From Stenopsyche tienmushanensis (taxonomy: Eukaryota > Arthropoda > Insecta > Trichoptera > Stenopsychidae): a stretch of DNA of 64,000 nt. This document shows, in pieces, positions 11,672 to 23,410 of the stretch. The position numbers and the translations under genes are program-made. A model generated the notes under the pieces. The model worked only from the letters and a program-made list of their open reading frames with translations. It did no database searches and had not been told where the DNA came from. The stretch lies in assembly GCA_008973525.1 (NCBI GenBank), contig WACJ01000081.1:310001-374000 (forward strand), written 5' to 3'. The stretch's first letter is position 1; every line of letters starts with the position of its first letter.

Positions 11672-14600
11672 GTCTACATGACATCCAGCTTATTAAGGAC
11701 ATCGTATATATGTCTCAATATGCCAAATACTGATTCGGCTGGCTTACTCTCATATGTCGAAATCTTATTTAGGTTTATTAGAACCCAAATCATACGTGGC
11801 CGTTTCAACCCCGCGGACTCGTGTCTGCGTATAAAAAAGGGTATGGGGTTCTGAATTGCCGGCAGCACGTGTTAGCCCCGAAACGCTACGGGTTATTCAC
11901 GGGGTGCAATATGGGTGGCGGTAGAAGTCCGCAGCAGTATAAGAGAGCCTGTTTGTAATTGGATAGGGGGTGGTGAGAGGCCCCAAGTACCAGCCAGATG
12001 CAATCGTCGTTCCGCGGGCCGCATGTTTGCCGCCGCTTTACATTCCATGCGGGCAACAACAGCCCCAAATTTGCATCCCTTATTTTATATCAATTAGATA
12101 AAATAAACAATAGCGTTTAAATTAGACACGAGCGCCACTTTAAATAGCTGCACGTCGATTGTTTGCGTAATTATCCGCCCGGTGGATTCGCATCCTCCGG
12201 CAAAGCAGACTGCATTCGCGTAATTGCAGATATTCGTGTTCCTTTTTCTGTAGCAAATAATTGCAGACTTTGCTGAGGATGTTTTGGAAGGAAAAAAAAA
12301 TATTATAATTGTATTAAATTATTACGGATCGTTTGACTTGACTAATATTTTTGATAGTCAGTTTTATTGCTGTAGAAAGAGAAGAGCAGAACAAAGATTT
12401 TCCGTTAAAAAATATATTGATCCCCAATGCTTCCCTAGGGAGCATAACGGCCTCTTTAAAGTGCAATGGTGTGACTAAATTTTTTAAAAGGCAGTTGAAG
12501 CTTTTGAGTAAGATCATAGTGCCTTATGAGAGCATAATCCCTACTTTCTCTGATCCAAAACAGTAATATAATTTGATTATGAATCTTTTGAGGCTGCTAT
12601 AATATCTCAATAAAAACCACCCTAAAAATTAAATATATTTTATTACTAGTTAAAAAGATAAAAATATTAAATATAATTCTTTAATAATTTCATATTTAAT
12701 ATACTTTAAAATTAATTGAAATTAATCAAATTTATGCTCAAACTCTTTAAATTTGATTATTTAATTTGAATAGGGTATCGAGACTAGAAAAAGTTTGAGA
12801 AGGTGTGAAAAAATATTTATTAATTCAGATGAAAATATTTTCTCTGTATTATTGCGAAATTGTTAAATGAAAGAATATTTACATAGGAGTTTTTATATAA
12901 TAGAGAATCTTAGAAGGTGGCTCTGTTCAATTTTAATGTTTCCAAAGAAATCAGAAGCCAGCCAATCAAATTTCTGTATCCCAAAAATGTGTTCCATAAA
13001 TTGGATTTGAACTCAAATCTTTATAATAAAATCTAGCTCAATTTAGCAATAATTTTACCATCGAATGTATTAATTCAAAAAATCTATTTATTGCTTATGA
13101 AATACGTAAAAATATATCAAAGAAGCACATCAAAGCCGAAAGTAAACAGGAAGGACTATGAAATTATGGATTCAGAAGAGCTGTACAACGGAGTTGATAC
13201 TTATAGAGCATATGAATTAATTGCATGATTCTCATTTTACTGTCACGTACATAAAAGAAATCTTCCACAATAAGAATATTAATTTCATGCAAATTTAATT
13301 TTCTACGAAGGTCACCTTTCAATTGATGGAAGACTTCAAAGGTTAAAAATGTAGTTGAAATGGAATACTTATGAGTCGTTATTGTATGGCGTTGTATTAA
13401 TTTGTATGCCAAAAATAGGTGTTTTTTTTTAAATTAATAGAAAATCACCCGAAAAACATTGATTAACGAAAAAACATACATGGTTGAAGAAAAATATCTA
13501 TTAACAATTCTCATCTCAAAAATAGTCTCTATGAAATTTTTTGAAGATCAAAGTTATTCGATGTTCTTCGAAGGCGATTTCAGAGTCATAATCCGCACTA
13601 AAATATATTATAACAAAGATAAACTCATTAAAATACCATCGCATAATATGTGCTTACTGTGGTGTGGCATTTTCAATAGTTGAATTCAAAGTATACTGTC
13701 ATTGAATAGATAAGTGTATCCTTTAAATATTGTATTAATAAGCTACAGGATGTCAGATTAGCGATTACGCCTTAAAACATTCGAACAGGAATAATGATTA
13801 TTGGTATAATTTCGATATTTACGAATATTTTCAACAAATTGCATTGCGAATGCATTAAATATTGATTGATCCAAAATAGAAACGGTCCATTGGTACAAGC
13901 GTATAACTCGTTCGGCAAGCAACAGTATTAATATTGAGTCGGTCAAATTTATTCGTTTAATTTAGGGGTTGCAACACGCTGGAACTCACCCCCCCGGTAT
14001 GAATGCACTCGCTGGTAACGTACACCTAATGTGGCCAGCGCTTGCATTACAATTTACGAGGGGTTTGTTATTGGACTAAGTGTGTACGATGATCACATTC
14101 TACCAGCTCGTATGACCTACTTTGTATACCACGGTGGTCCAAATACACATTTGCCGATGTTAACGACATCATTTTCGGCATCGCAATGCAATAGTTCGTG
14201 ATAACGAACATTTGATCGCGGGAAAATGTTATTAGGCCTCTGCCGCGTCTGCAGAATTGAATACCTTTGAGGTTCTGATAAGTTTGGATATGGTATCGGT
14301 GAAAGGTGCTATTAATTTTGGCAAGGATCGATGAAATTCTATTCAATTGCATACAAAGAAATATAGATTGAATATTTGTGTCCATCATTTATGTTACTCT
14401 TCTAGTTCAATGATCTTTGCCCATCAGACCGATTAATGTGTTCAATACTTAAAGTAAATATGTACTATAGCACTATCTCGATTAATATTGCTAAATAATA
14501 CATTATCGTCTATAAATAAACGACTAAAATATGTCAAGTATTATGACATTTATAGCAAAATATATAATATTACTTTTTACTAATATAATGTATGGTACCG

Positions 14601-16442
14601 ATCTAAAATCTCATATAAATTGAATGAAGTTTTAACAATATTTATTAGATTTGATAATTTAAAGTCAAGTGAAATGAAATTTTGACCTGGACAAGTTCTT
14701 GTTTTATTACAACCAAACGAATATATGTTTTTAATAATGTGGTTACCACTACCTTAGCCTTACATATATTTGAACCCAAAATGCTTGAATTCGCGAGACA
14801 ATTTACATCTGTTGATCATTCCGTTAATACTTAAAAATACAAATAGAATCGCAATGGGAATTAAATCAATCAAGCGATCAAATTTGGTTGCAGTACAAAT
14901 TCATTCATTATTTGAAACAGCAAGTGAACCTAATAATGCGAGGACTTATTCTGGTCATACGTAACAGTAATAAACACGCTTTCTTATCGAAAGCATGTCA
15001 ACAATTTAGCTTCAGATCTTAAACACAAATAGTCTTATCGGAGACTAAATTTTTCGACATATTTCCACTGGTTTCAAAATAATATGAGACGCTAGGATAT
15101 GCGTCACTTCGTCAGCTTCGACACAAAGGTAATGGAAACTTCCTGCCGGCCTAAGTCTTCATTTAACCTGCGCAACCTTCAAGATTACCACACATGCGAA
15201 ACGTTTATTAGACAATATAAAGTTTGACTCGGAACCGAGTAGGTATTCATGGTGCATATGGTAAAATTGTATGAATCGAGCATGTTGGATGTACTTAGCC
15301 CATGGTGTTTTTTATGAATAAATACACAGTCGAGCCGAGGATAGAAGGGCTCTTTTTTAGTGTTTTTTTAAATATTGAATGTGTGTTCGCAACATGTGTT
15401 TCGTTCGCAGCATGCAGGACATATGGTGAACGAGACCTCCTTTAGATTGCCAGGCTATACGTTGCTATATCCATATGCTTGCATACAAATACATTGTTTC
15501 CAGGACTTCAGAGGCGAATATCAAAATTGCACTTCAAATTTGCTAATTTCGGTGGCAATTTGAGGGTGCGAAAATTGCATCGTCAAATATTGACAGCAGC
15601 AATAACCGGCGCTAATTTTGAGGAGGGTATTCAATTCATGAGCAATTATGGATGCATAAGTGCATTGAATAGGAAGCGCCTTGAGACAGACGCATCGCCT
15701 GCTAATTTGGCAGTCATCTGGGAGATGCAGGTAAGGAAGGATAGGGTTGAGCTCCCGAATCCCACCTAATGGACATCCGAGCACAAACAGCGCGCGGATT
15801 TAACTAACACCCGGGGGATACGACCCCAAATTAGATTCCCTGATATGTAAAGTCAATTTCAAAGTTGCTCTTTTCGGAGTCCGTATTCTCTCTTACATAG
15901 TTCTAAAACTGAACTATCTCATTGTGCATTGTGCACGTTTGGTAATATTTTAAACCTGAGTTCTATGTGCTTCAAATCGAGCCTCGAGTTCCAAATCTGT
16001 TGTTTAATAAAAAACTGGATTATCGCTCTCTCGGAAATAAAATATCACACTGCGCCAAATAAACATTGCATTTAATAGATTACGTATATGATATTAAAAA
16101 AAATTATGATAACGTTGTTAAATTCGATACTATACATTATAGAGACTTGGGCTCAAATACAGATTACGGAAAAAATGTTCTCAGTGCGAACAAATCTGCA
16201 CAATAAAGTTGGACAGGACTACGATGGAATATGATGACGAATCATATAAACCATATACATAATCACATAAAAACACTATATTTCTAAAAAAAAACTCCTA
16301 AACAAATCGTCAACGTTCAATAAAATATATGGATTTATTAAAAATTAAATATATGTTGTTTAAATGAGCGAAAAATTTAAAAAATAAACTCTTTGAATTA
16401 TGTGAATTACAAAACATAATCAATTTACTGCATACTGAAAAT
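11672..16442. other. Unassigned sequence with GC-richer islands
   Basis: No exon is supported. Islands near 11860-12260 and 15100-15840 have more G+C and fewer stops than their surroundings. The frames there overlap on opposite strands, which argues for composition rather than coding. The minus-strand frame at 14068-14388 (106 codons) is not recognised. Confidence 0.5.
12985..13050 (-). repeat. B-box-containing SINE-like relic, second copy
   Basis: Minus strand: TTGAGCTAGATTTTATTATA then AGATTTGAGTTCAAATCCAA, similar in order and spacing to 32760-32830. No A box is clear. Confidence 0.3.
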
Positions 16443-16560
16443 TTCCAAAGGCGGGGCTCGGATCGGACACTACTGGATTTCTTTGCCTGGGGACGTGCCC
16501 TTTTCCGTGACTCGCGCGGTTTCCAGACCTGACACCACTGGATTTCTTTGTCAAAAGAAT
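16443..16560 (+). pseudogene. Tandem scraps of a Tc1/mariner-superfamily transposase
   Basis: Two adjacent short translations carry the same catalytic box: SDRTLLDFFAWGR (from about 16459) and ARFPDLTPLDFFV (from about 16515). Tc1/mariner-superfamily transposases of arthropods have SPDLTPLDFFLWG around the third catalytic aspartate. The same peptide box occurs again at 18118. Only this box survives, so family placement is general. Confidence 0.45.
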
Positions 16561-16986
16561 TGATTTAAGCAACAGAGATGACCGCAAAAGAAATTCTAAT
16601 TGAAAGAATAATCGTCGTTTTTGCAAAAATGAAAAAGGAAATGCTACTTCAGACAACTACAGTTGAAATAAGAAAAAGGTGTAGTATGTGCATACGAAGC
16701 AGAGGTGGCAAATTTGAAGAAATATACAGAATTGTACATGCAAAGATACAGTTCTGTGCTGTGTGTCGTGGTAAAAATGTAGATGTTACCATGATGAAAT
16801 ATTTATATATTTGAGGCTCAACTTTAGTCTATGAAATGTCATTGGAAACTAATCTAACGCTAAATGTGTAGTTATTTATAAAAATATTGCAGTTTAAGTA
16901 TGAAATGTATGTATTTTATACAAATACTAAATTAAAATGATTTCATCTCATGTGTAAATTAGTCCAGTTATCAATAGCGTACATTA

Positions 16987-17035
16987 ACTCTTTGAGGTCC
17001 TATGTCGAGTCTGGCTCGACATTTTGTTTCTACAT
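16987..17035 (+). repeat. TTAA-type end with an internal GTCGAG/CTCGAC hairpin
   Basis: TTAACTCTTTGAGGTCCTAT is followed by GTCGAGTCTGGCTCGAC, a 6-base-pair stem with a 5-base loop. It resembles the other TTAA termini. No partner end was identified within the next 500 bases. Confidence 0.35.
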
Positions 17036-18114
17036 TTTTTTTTCTCCACTCAGATTTAAAATCATGTGATTTTATTTTGCGTATCGTGTTAAGGACAATA
17101 TTTGGAAAAGAATATTGGTTTTTATGATCCTTCATAGTATTTCGTATACCTGCTGGAGATACAAAGGAAAGGGCCGTTGCTCGGATAAAATCCTAAAACA
17201 CAGGCAATGACTCATAACGCGCGCTTTCGTGAACATCTCCAATCATACTTACGATATTTTAAAAAACCTGGTCTCCATTTAGGCCAATGTTTTGAGAGAT
17301 ACCATACATTATCTAATTATAAAGAATAAAATATAATGCCTCTCTATAATATATAGCAAAATATACAACTGCGGTAAAAAATAATAGTGTTTTATTAAAT
17401 TTGAAAAAAAACGTTTAATCTTAAAAATATAGTTAGACTAATACTGCCCACTTTGGTGGTATAATATCAGAATGGCTGCACATATTTCTGATTTTATAAC
17501 TAAATATATCCTGGACGAACATAGTATTATTTAACGACAAATAGGTTCAACAAACTCCAAACGCATTCGGATTTCAACCGCAAGGAAGAAGATTTGTAAA
17601 CCAAATAAGATCCAAGACACGCAAAATCTCATTAATAAAAGGACAATCGGAAGCAGAGATCCGTAACAAAGAGTGTAAGGAACAACGTGCTAAGTAGCAT
17701 CGGACAGTTTGAATATAAAATTATTCAGACGAATTGTAAGTCCTCCAAAAAAATAAAGTGGGGCTTTCGCTCGGGAAGAAAGAGTTTATATCTATTTTTT
17801 TAACAAGAATAATTTTGTACAACGAAAAAACAAGTTTGATTAATTTATCTGTGGCAAATATAACATCAGAGATCTATGAAAGCTTAATTTGCATTAAAGT
17901 TATAACCTCATAGGATTAAATTGAGTATACATCTGAATATTAGCAACAAATATCATATATTTCTTGAAGAAGAAAAAAGCATACCGTCAAAATATTTTTG
18001 TACATTTTTGTAAATTTTCAATTTTATAAAATTTTCTAGACAAATCATTCTATAGGTTGTTAAACTTAATGAGGTACCAGCTCACCAGGATCAGGGCTAA
18101 GAAAATACTTTTTT

Positions 18115-18181
18115 TGTATGGTCTCCAGACCTGACACCAATGGATTTTTTTTGTCTATGGACTTATGCACAATCTCCAGAC
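18115..18181 (+). pseudogene. Third scrap of the same DDE transposase box
   Basis: Translation from 18118 gives WSPDLTPMDFF and then, after a one-base shift in a T run, VYGLMHN. It matches the SPDLTPLDFFLWG box and shares CCAGACCTGACACCA at DNA level with 16517-16532. Nothing upstream or downstream is recognisable as transposase. Confidence 0.45.
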
Positions 18182-19602
18182 CAAAACAAAATCTATTTCG
18201 ACAACCCTAATACTTAGGACATAGGACCTATGTATAAAAAGGTATAAACCAACCATCATCTGATAATTCCACATTTATTGCTAATAATGAAATTTTTTTC
18301 AAAAAAATTATGAATTTGTGCAACTATTTTAATAGCTGATGTTGATTTGTATAGTTGGATAGTATTTATTGGTGGAAGTATAGTGCATGTACTATTTGGA
18401 TATGAGCGTTTGCCCGGACAATGGCACACATGCTGTATCATCGGTCATCGTAGTGTTTTAAAAAGGATTTAAAATCCGTGAATATAATTGATTGCCAATT
18501 GCCTATTGTTGCAATTGTCTCCGATCGTTATGGCGAATATCGAGACCGAAATGGAGTAATGAAATTATCCGTGATAAATGAGTTTGTTTATATAAACGAA
18601 TACACCCCAAATGAGAATAGTAAACAAGCGAAAAACATTAGAAGATTTATGTTTGGAGATAGTGCGCCGGGACAGGGAAAGAAAAATATTTATAGCATCC
18701 TTAGGCTTCCCTTGGTAAATACGAGGGCACGTCTTCTAAAATAGATATAATAAATCAATCCTTTTGATCAATTAATCTTTTTTCGGTCACGTAGCCTAAA
18801 TCCTTTTATTCAAATGTATTACATCGGGATTATTCAAAGCAAGTTGCCATTAATCCAAGTGCTCTAACTAATTAATCGCCGATTTAAATTAATGAAGCCT
18901 TCGTTTTCGCCCTCCGTTGTTTTTGAGCGCGCCGAAAATATTAATAATCAATCAAAGCTGGACCCGGAATATGGATCGTTTAGCAATCGCCATTGGGGAT
19001 TATATACACGTGTCCGGGTTTTGATTTTGAGATTGCGTGTTCTTACGGGCTGCCCATATGATTTTCTCTTCATATTTATTGGTTCCGGCAGGATGTGACA
19101 TGCGTGCCACAGCCCCATACGTCAAGTGTGTAACCAATACCACGTGTGCAACCAAAATAATCTTGTATGGTTCCGAATTGCTCCAGAGGTTGCTTATGTG
19201 TGTTTGCTTCGCTTGAAGTTCAAGTTTATTAATAAATCCATGGTGGAACAAATCATACATGAGTGACTGGAGCCGGGAACGCCATAAATAAAGGGCGAAT
19301 GTAAATTTAGCGCAGGATACATCATAGACAATGAACCCGAAAATAAGACTGCCAAGAAGAAAGGAAACATTAACGAGTCATGATTCTGAATATAAATAAG
19401 AACCTTAAAAATTTAATATGGGATCATAGAAAAACGGGGTTTCGAACCGTAACTGAACCTAAAAGCGATAAATGCTAAAACTGGAACGAAAACCGATTCA
19501 AAAATATCGTTTAAAATATCGGAAAGACGAAGAAAGAAGTCGGAAGTTTGATTTGTTCATGTTGCATGTCGGAAAGTGCATTAAATTTTAATATTTCAAT
19601 TA
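18182..19602. other. Unassigned sequence with a homeodomain-site-like island
   Basis: At about 18860-18950, TAAT/ATTA motifs cluster (CTAATTAATCGCC, AATTAATGAAG, ATTAATAATCAATC) just before a GC-richer patch running to 19130. This may be a regulatory island; no exon is supported. Confidence 0.4.
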
Positions 19603-19719
19603 TACACGGGCCTCGTATAACGCTGTTTTATACAGCACGATTTTGTACAACCCGTTTGTATAAAATTTGATATGTCTTTTACAACACGCTTTTTATAACA
19701 CGGTTTTAACGAAAAAAAT

Positions 19720-19842
19720 ATGCATAATTTTAAAGTATTGTTCATATTGGACAATGAACCAGGACATCCACTCGATTTAAAGCATTCTAATGTTGAAATA
19801 TTATTTTTACAGCCAAACACTATATCTATAATCAAGGTATAA
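19720..19842 (+). pseudogene. Tigger transposase DDE-core fragment
   Basis: Forty codons from ATG to TAA include VLFILDNEPGHP and then LFLQPNTISIIK. Pogo/Tigger/jerky-type DDE domains have a LLILDN.PAHP segment with the second catalytic aspartate, followed by V.FLPPNTTSLIQPMDQG, which leads to the third. Here the fragment stops just before the third aspartate. About 110 bases farther on, GYIDQDENLTLPQAWKN may be part of the following segment. N-terminal CENP-B-type helix-turn-helix domains are absent. Confidence 0.65.
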
Positions 19843-20001
19843 TTTCATTATTTGAAGTATATATTTATTTGTACAGTAGGATACATTGATCAAGATGAAA
19901 ATTTAACACTTCCACAAGCCTGGAAAAACTGTCGTCAGAAGTAGTCTCTGGAGAAAATGTTTTACCATCAAAATAATATAAATACCAAAGGACAATAAAC
20001 A

Positions 20002-20151
20002 TGTGTTGTGGTATTGTTGAAGGCTTTGAAGTCATGGATATTCATGACATCCAAGAAATATTGGAGGATCGTACGTTGAACGAAGACGAAATAGTCGAAA
20101 TATTAAATGAATCTACCACAATGAATGACTCAGAAAGTAGTTGTAGCGAAG
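20002..20151 (+). pseudogene. Tigger transposase acidic C-terminal piece, cut by the mariner
   Basis: The open frame reads GFEVMDIHDIQEILEDRTLN and continues acidic and serine-rich up to the TA where the mariner is inserted. Tigger transposases have an acidic region of this type (IxELLxxxxEELTxEDLxEL) between the DDE core and the tail. The reading continues beyond the mariner at 21441 with decayed codons, then the tail at 21502. Confidence 0.5.
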
Positions 20152-20153
20152 TA

Positions 20154-21438
20154 TTGGGTTGGTGCAAAAGTTAAGGCCGTTTTTTATGATCCTAGGTAAA
20201 AAAATTTTTTTTTCAAAAATGATGAATAGCATCTTCTTTTAAATGATTCAATTGTATAAAGGATGCTTTCCCTCTACTTTCTATTCAGTTTTGGCCTGGC
20301 CAGAGTACAGTGAAAAGCCCTTGTATTTTTTCAAAATGTCGGTCGATAAAGTGCATTTACGTCATTGTTTACTTTATGAATTCCGAAAAGACAATACCGC
20401 GAGTGTGAAAACCAAAAACATTTGCGAAGTGTATGGAACAGATGTCATCAAAGTTCGACAGGTACGAAAATGGTTTACAAAATTCCGATCTGAGGATTTT
20501 TCACTAATTGATAAACCACATATCGGGCGGCCATTGAAGTCTGATGACGACAAGTTTAAAGTCATAATTGACACCAATCCACGTCTAACCACCAGGGAGA
20601 TCGCGTCGATGATGGGAGTCAACCAAAGAATCGTATTAAGACATTTGAAGGGTATGGGGATGGTTTCGCGGTACGACGTTTGGATACCTCATCAATTGTC
20701 GGCTGCCAATTTATTGGATAGTGTTTCAACGTGCGTTACTTTGAGTGCGAGACAAAAATGTGAACCTTTTTTGCATCGTTTGGTAACGGAAGATGAGAAA
20801 TGGGTCGTGTACAACAACGTGACAAGAAAAAGACATTGGGCTATACCTGGACAAGCCCCATTAACAACTTTGAAGGCCGAAATCCACAAAAAAAAGTTAT
20901 GCTTTGTGTTTGGTGGGATTGAAAGGGTATTGTATATTTTGAACTCTTGGAACCCAATCAGACAATTACAGCAGAACGATATTGTCAGAAATTATCCAAA
21001 TTGAACATCGCCCTTCAAAAGAATAGACCAGAATTGGTAAACAGAAAAGGGGTAGTGTTTCATCACGACAACGCGCGACCACGTAAGACTTTGATGACCC
21101 AACACAAGCTAAATGAGTTGAATTGGGATGTTATCAAGCATCCACCGTGCTCTCCAGATCTTGCTCCTTCCGATATTTATTTATTCAGATCACTGCAAAA
21201 TGTTTTAAATGATAAAAAAATTGATACAATAGAGCAGGTAAAAACATCCCTAACTACATTTTTCGCATCAAAATCCACGGAATTTTACACTAATGGTATT
21301 AAAAAGTTGATAGAAAGATAGGAGAAGGTTATAAGAACAGATAGAAATTATATAATTGATTAAATAAATACTACAAGTCTAAAAAAAAAAGTTTAATTGT
21401 ATATGTAAAAAACGGCCCTAACTTTTGCACCAACCCAA
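20154..21438 (+). mobile_element. Nearly complete mariner transposon inserted in the Tigger relic
   Basis: It is 1285 bases with inverted ends TTGGGTTGGTGCAAAAGTTA (20154) and the same sequence inverted ending at 21438, extending to about 27 matched bases (into GGGCCGTTTTT/AAGGCCGTTTTT). It is flanked by TA on both sides (20152-20153, 21439-21440). Size, ends and target are those of a full mariner. The ends are intact but the transposase gene is broken (see the CDS relic), so it could move only with a related enzyme supplied in trans. Confidence 0.95.
20338..21321 (+). pseudogene. Mariner transposase, one frameshift and one nonsense mutation
   Basis: The product would cut and paste the element by a D,D34D mechanism in the nucleus. 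The start is ATG at 20338 (MSVDKVHLRHCLLYEFRKD), the usual N-terminus that precedes the paired helix-turn-helix region. That is followed by GRPLKSD, the WIPHQLS linker motif, and the first aspartate in VTEDEKWVVY. In an A-run near 20890 the frame is lost (probably one base deleted before KKVM), and just after in WWD-KG the expected Trp codon is TGA. The frame then resumes with the second aspartate in VFHHDNARPR and the third in CSPDLAPSDIYLF, with 34 residues between. It ends at TAG 21319-21321. The reading frame from 20243 includes 5' untranslated bases. Full length would be about 327 codons, close to the 340-350 usual for the family. Confidence 0.9.
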
Positions 21439-21501
21439 TAGTTACACGTTTCACAATAAAAACATTAAATTAAGACATAGAATTGGCTATTAAATAAATT
21501 T

Positions 21502-21684
21502 TTGTTAATAGAAAATGATCCAATAATGGAAAATGTATTCGCTAAAAGCAGACAATTGCTTATTACCGAATTTTTTAAGGCTAAAACCAGAAATACTATA
21601 GAATTCGCTGATGATGGAAACCCACAACAGATCTCAAAAAATAATGAAACATATAGAATTATAAGTGTTAGCGATTGCGAATGA
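21502..21684 (+). pseudogene. Tigger transposase C-terminal tail
   Basis: It contains MENVFAKSRQLLITEFFKAK followed by an acidic serine/glutamate-containing end. Tigger transposases commonly end with a Q..ITDFF-K motif, which this resembles (Q-LLITEFF-K), a possible PCNA-binding (PIP-box-like) sequence by general knowledge of ITxFF motifs. The piece lies just downstream of the mariner and just upstream of the right Tigger end. Confidence 0.5.
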
Positions 21685-21865
21685 ATGATATATTATATGT
21701 AATTAAAGTTTTTTTAAAAAATAAAGTACATACTTATATAAACTATCTTCGATATTTTTTTGGAATGCAAACCCTTATTTCCTAATTTAAACCTTGTATA
21801 ACATGGATTTGTATTACAAGACGTTTTTGCGGAATCATATAACCGTGTTGTACGAGAGATGTCTA

Positions 21866-23052
21866 AACTAAACGATCAAATTTATGAGTAGTTATGACCA
21901 ATTATTAAACCTCAATAAAAAAAACATTAAAAAAACATGGGATTTAATGAACTGCTATAATATATTCCCAAAAATATTTTTTTATCCAAAGTCAAAAATT
22001 TCGACTTATTTTCGTATAAATAAATATTTTTATTCTCCGAATATTTTTTGCATACTCCGTCGTCCATGTGTTAACATATTTTTAGAAGTTTAAATTCAAA
22101 TATAAATTTATCAGGCTGATATGTATGGGTCAGTGTTCAGCGTCTGGGTCATTTTTTTAAATTTCAACAACTTGATATCGTATCACACGAAGTGTGATAT
22201 ATAATTATTATAAATATATCGTTAATTGTACGCTCGCAAGTTATGCATGTTTTAAATTTTAGTTCTACGAAGACACAGACGTAACATATTTTCGATCTTC
22301 TTCGTGGAAAATATTTTAAAAATCAATACTTTTATGAATGTAAATTATATTTATCCGGATTCTTCATAATCAGTCAATATTATCGTTACAGGGCTTCATT
22401 GAAAATTTCCGCGATTTTTTTTTCTGACAAGAAGGACAAATTTTCGCAAGCGCCGAATAATAAATTAGTCGTAAAATGGAGCACGTTCTGGAACCGCAGT
22501 GGGAATGTCGGAATTCGCATAGGAACAGAAATCCCATAGGACATGTTGTCGAGGCTTTTTTACGCCTTTGTAGCAGCAGATAATGATAGTCCGAAATCCA
22601 TTTGTCGCCAGTATGTTTTTGTAGCATTTTCCGCTTTTGACTTTGGGAGCCTTTCGCCTCCCCCACATCGCGTGGGTGAGTTTTCCCTCCGAGAATGGTT
22701 ATTTGGTGTAATTCAAAGGCCCTCTACTCTTGCCTGCGTCTCGAATACCCCTGAAATGGAGTGCATCCTTTGCCAGGGAAATAAGGATTCTGGTATACTT
22801 TTATACACGCGATTTTTCTGATGGCTTAAGTCTCGAGTGACGAATTATATGGCGTCGCGCAAGTGAGAGATTTGCCGAGGTGCAGTAAAAAGTAACGATC
22901 AAATTAAGAATTATTTCTTCTAGGATCAAATTCCAAAAATTTGTGGAATTAATTATATTAAAAAATTAAAATTCAATTTCAGATTATAGAGGAAAAAATC
23001 AGCATTCAAAAATCAATATTCCCGATCGATCTTCACTATGGAATCCAATACT
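21866..23052. other. Unassigned sequence
   Basis: AT-rich to 22440, then a GC-richer patch to 22870 with overlapping frames on both strands, none recognised. Confidence 0.5.
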
Positions 23053-23410
23053 GAGTCATTCATTGGAGGTATCGTCATCAGATATATATATTGTCAACAC
23101 CATCAATGTGACTGAAAAAAATCTTTTCTGCTGAGACACGGACTTAAACTCACAAAATTCCCGATTTCCCGATAAATGATTTACTTCCGTCGCTGCAGAT
23201 GAATACTTATATACTATAATACTTTGATGTGATTCGTAATTATATTACGGAGGAATACAAACATTCTGAACCCCGTATCTATTATATTTCATATCGATAC
23301 TCCCATTATAAGAGTTGATGTGTAGTAAATACATCACCGGTGGGGTAAGGTTAATATAACAATTTAAAAAACATATATGTATACATATCATCTATATATG
23401 TAATTAGAAA
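23053..23410 (-). mobile_element. Second copy of the 3.5 kb hAT relic
   Basis: It shares long near-identical stretches with 3536-3910, for example ATTGGAGGTATCGTCATCAG, GCTGAGACACGGACT, the AATTATATTACGGAGGAATA segment, and GTAGTAAATACATCACCGGT. About 40 bases present in the first copy (the GAGCTGATGACCACGTGAGC part) are replaced by a different short segment near 23085. The coding tail is not preserved here. Confidence 0.7.

Larger units (their letters stand above)
19605..21863 (+). mobile_element. Tigger (pogo-group) element, internally deleted and split by a mariner
   Basis: The ends CACGGGCCTCGTATAACG (19605) and, inverted, GACATCTCTCGTACAACACG (from 21863) are related, and each is bordered by TA (19603-19604 and 21864-21865), the target of the Tc1/mariner/pogo superfamily. 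Inside are two separate pieces of a pogo/Tigger transposase. Removing the nested mariner (20154-21438) leaves about 970 bases, so most of the transposase gene was already missing. The order of DDE piece, acidic piece and C-terminal tail is as in Tigger proteins. Confidence 0.75.

Noticed and set aside
11456..11854. A 132-codon plus-strand open frame.
   Set aside because: No recognisable motif, contains the hairpin repeat words, and has no paired splice or promoter signals.
16578..16814. A frame with CSMC and CAVC pairs resembling the zinc-binding tail of piggyBac transposases.
   Set aside because: Spacing and neighbouring residues do not fit well, and no transposase core or matching right end is nearby.
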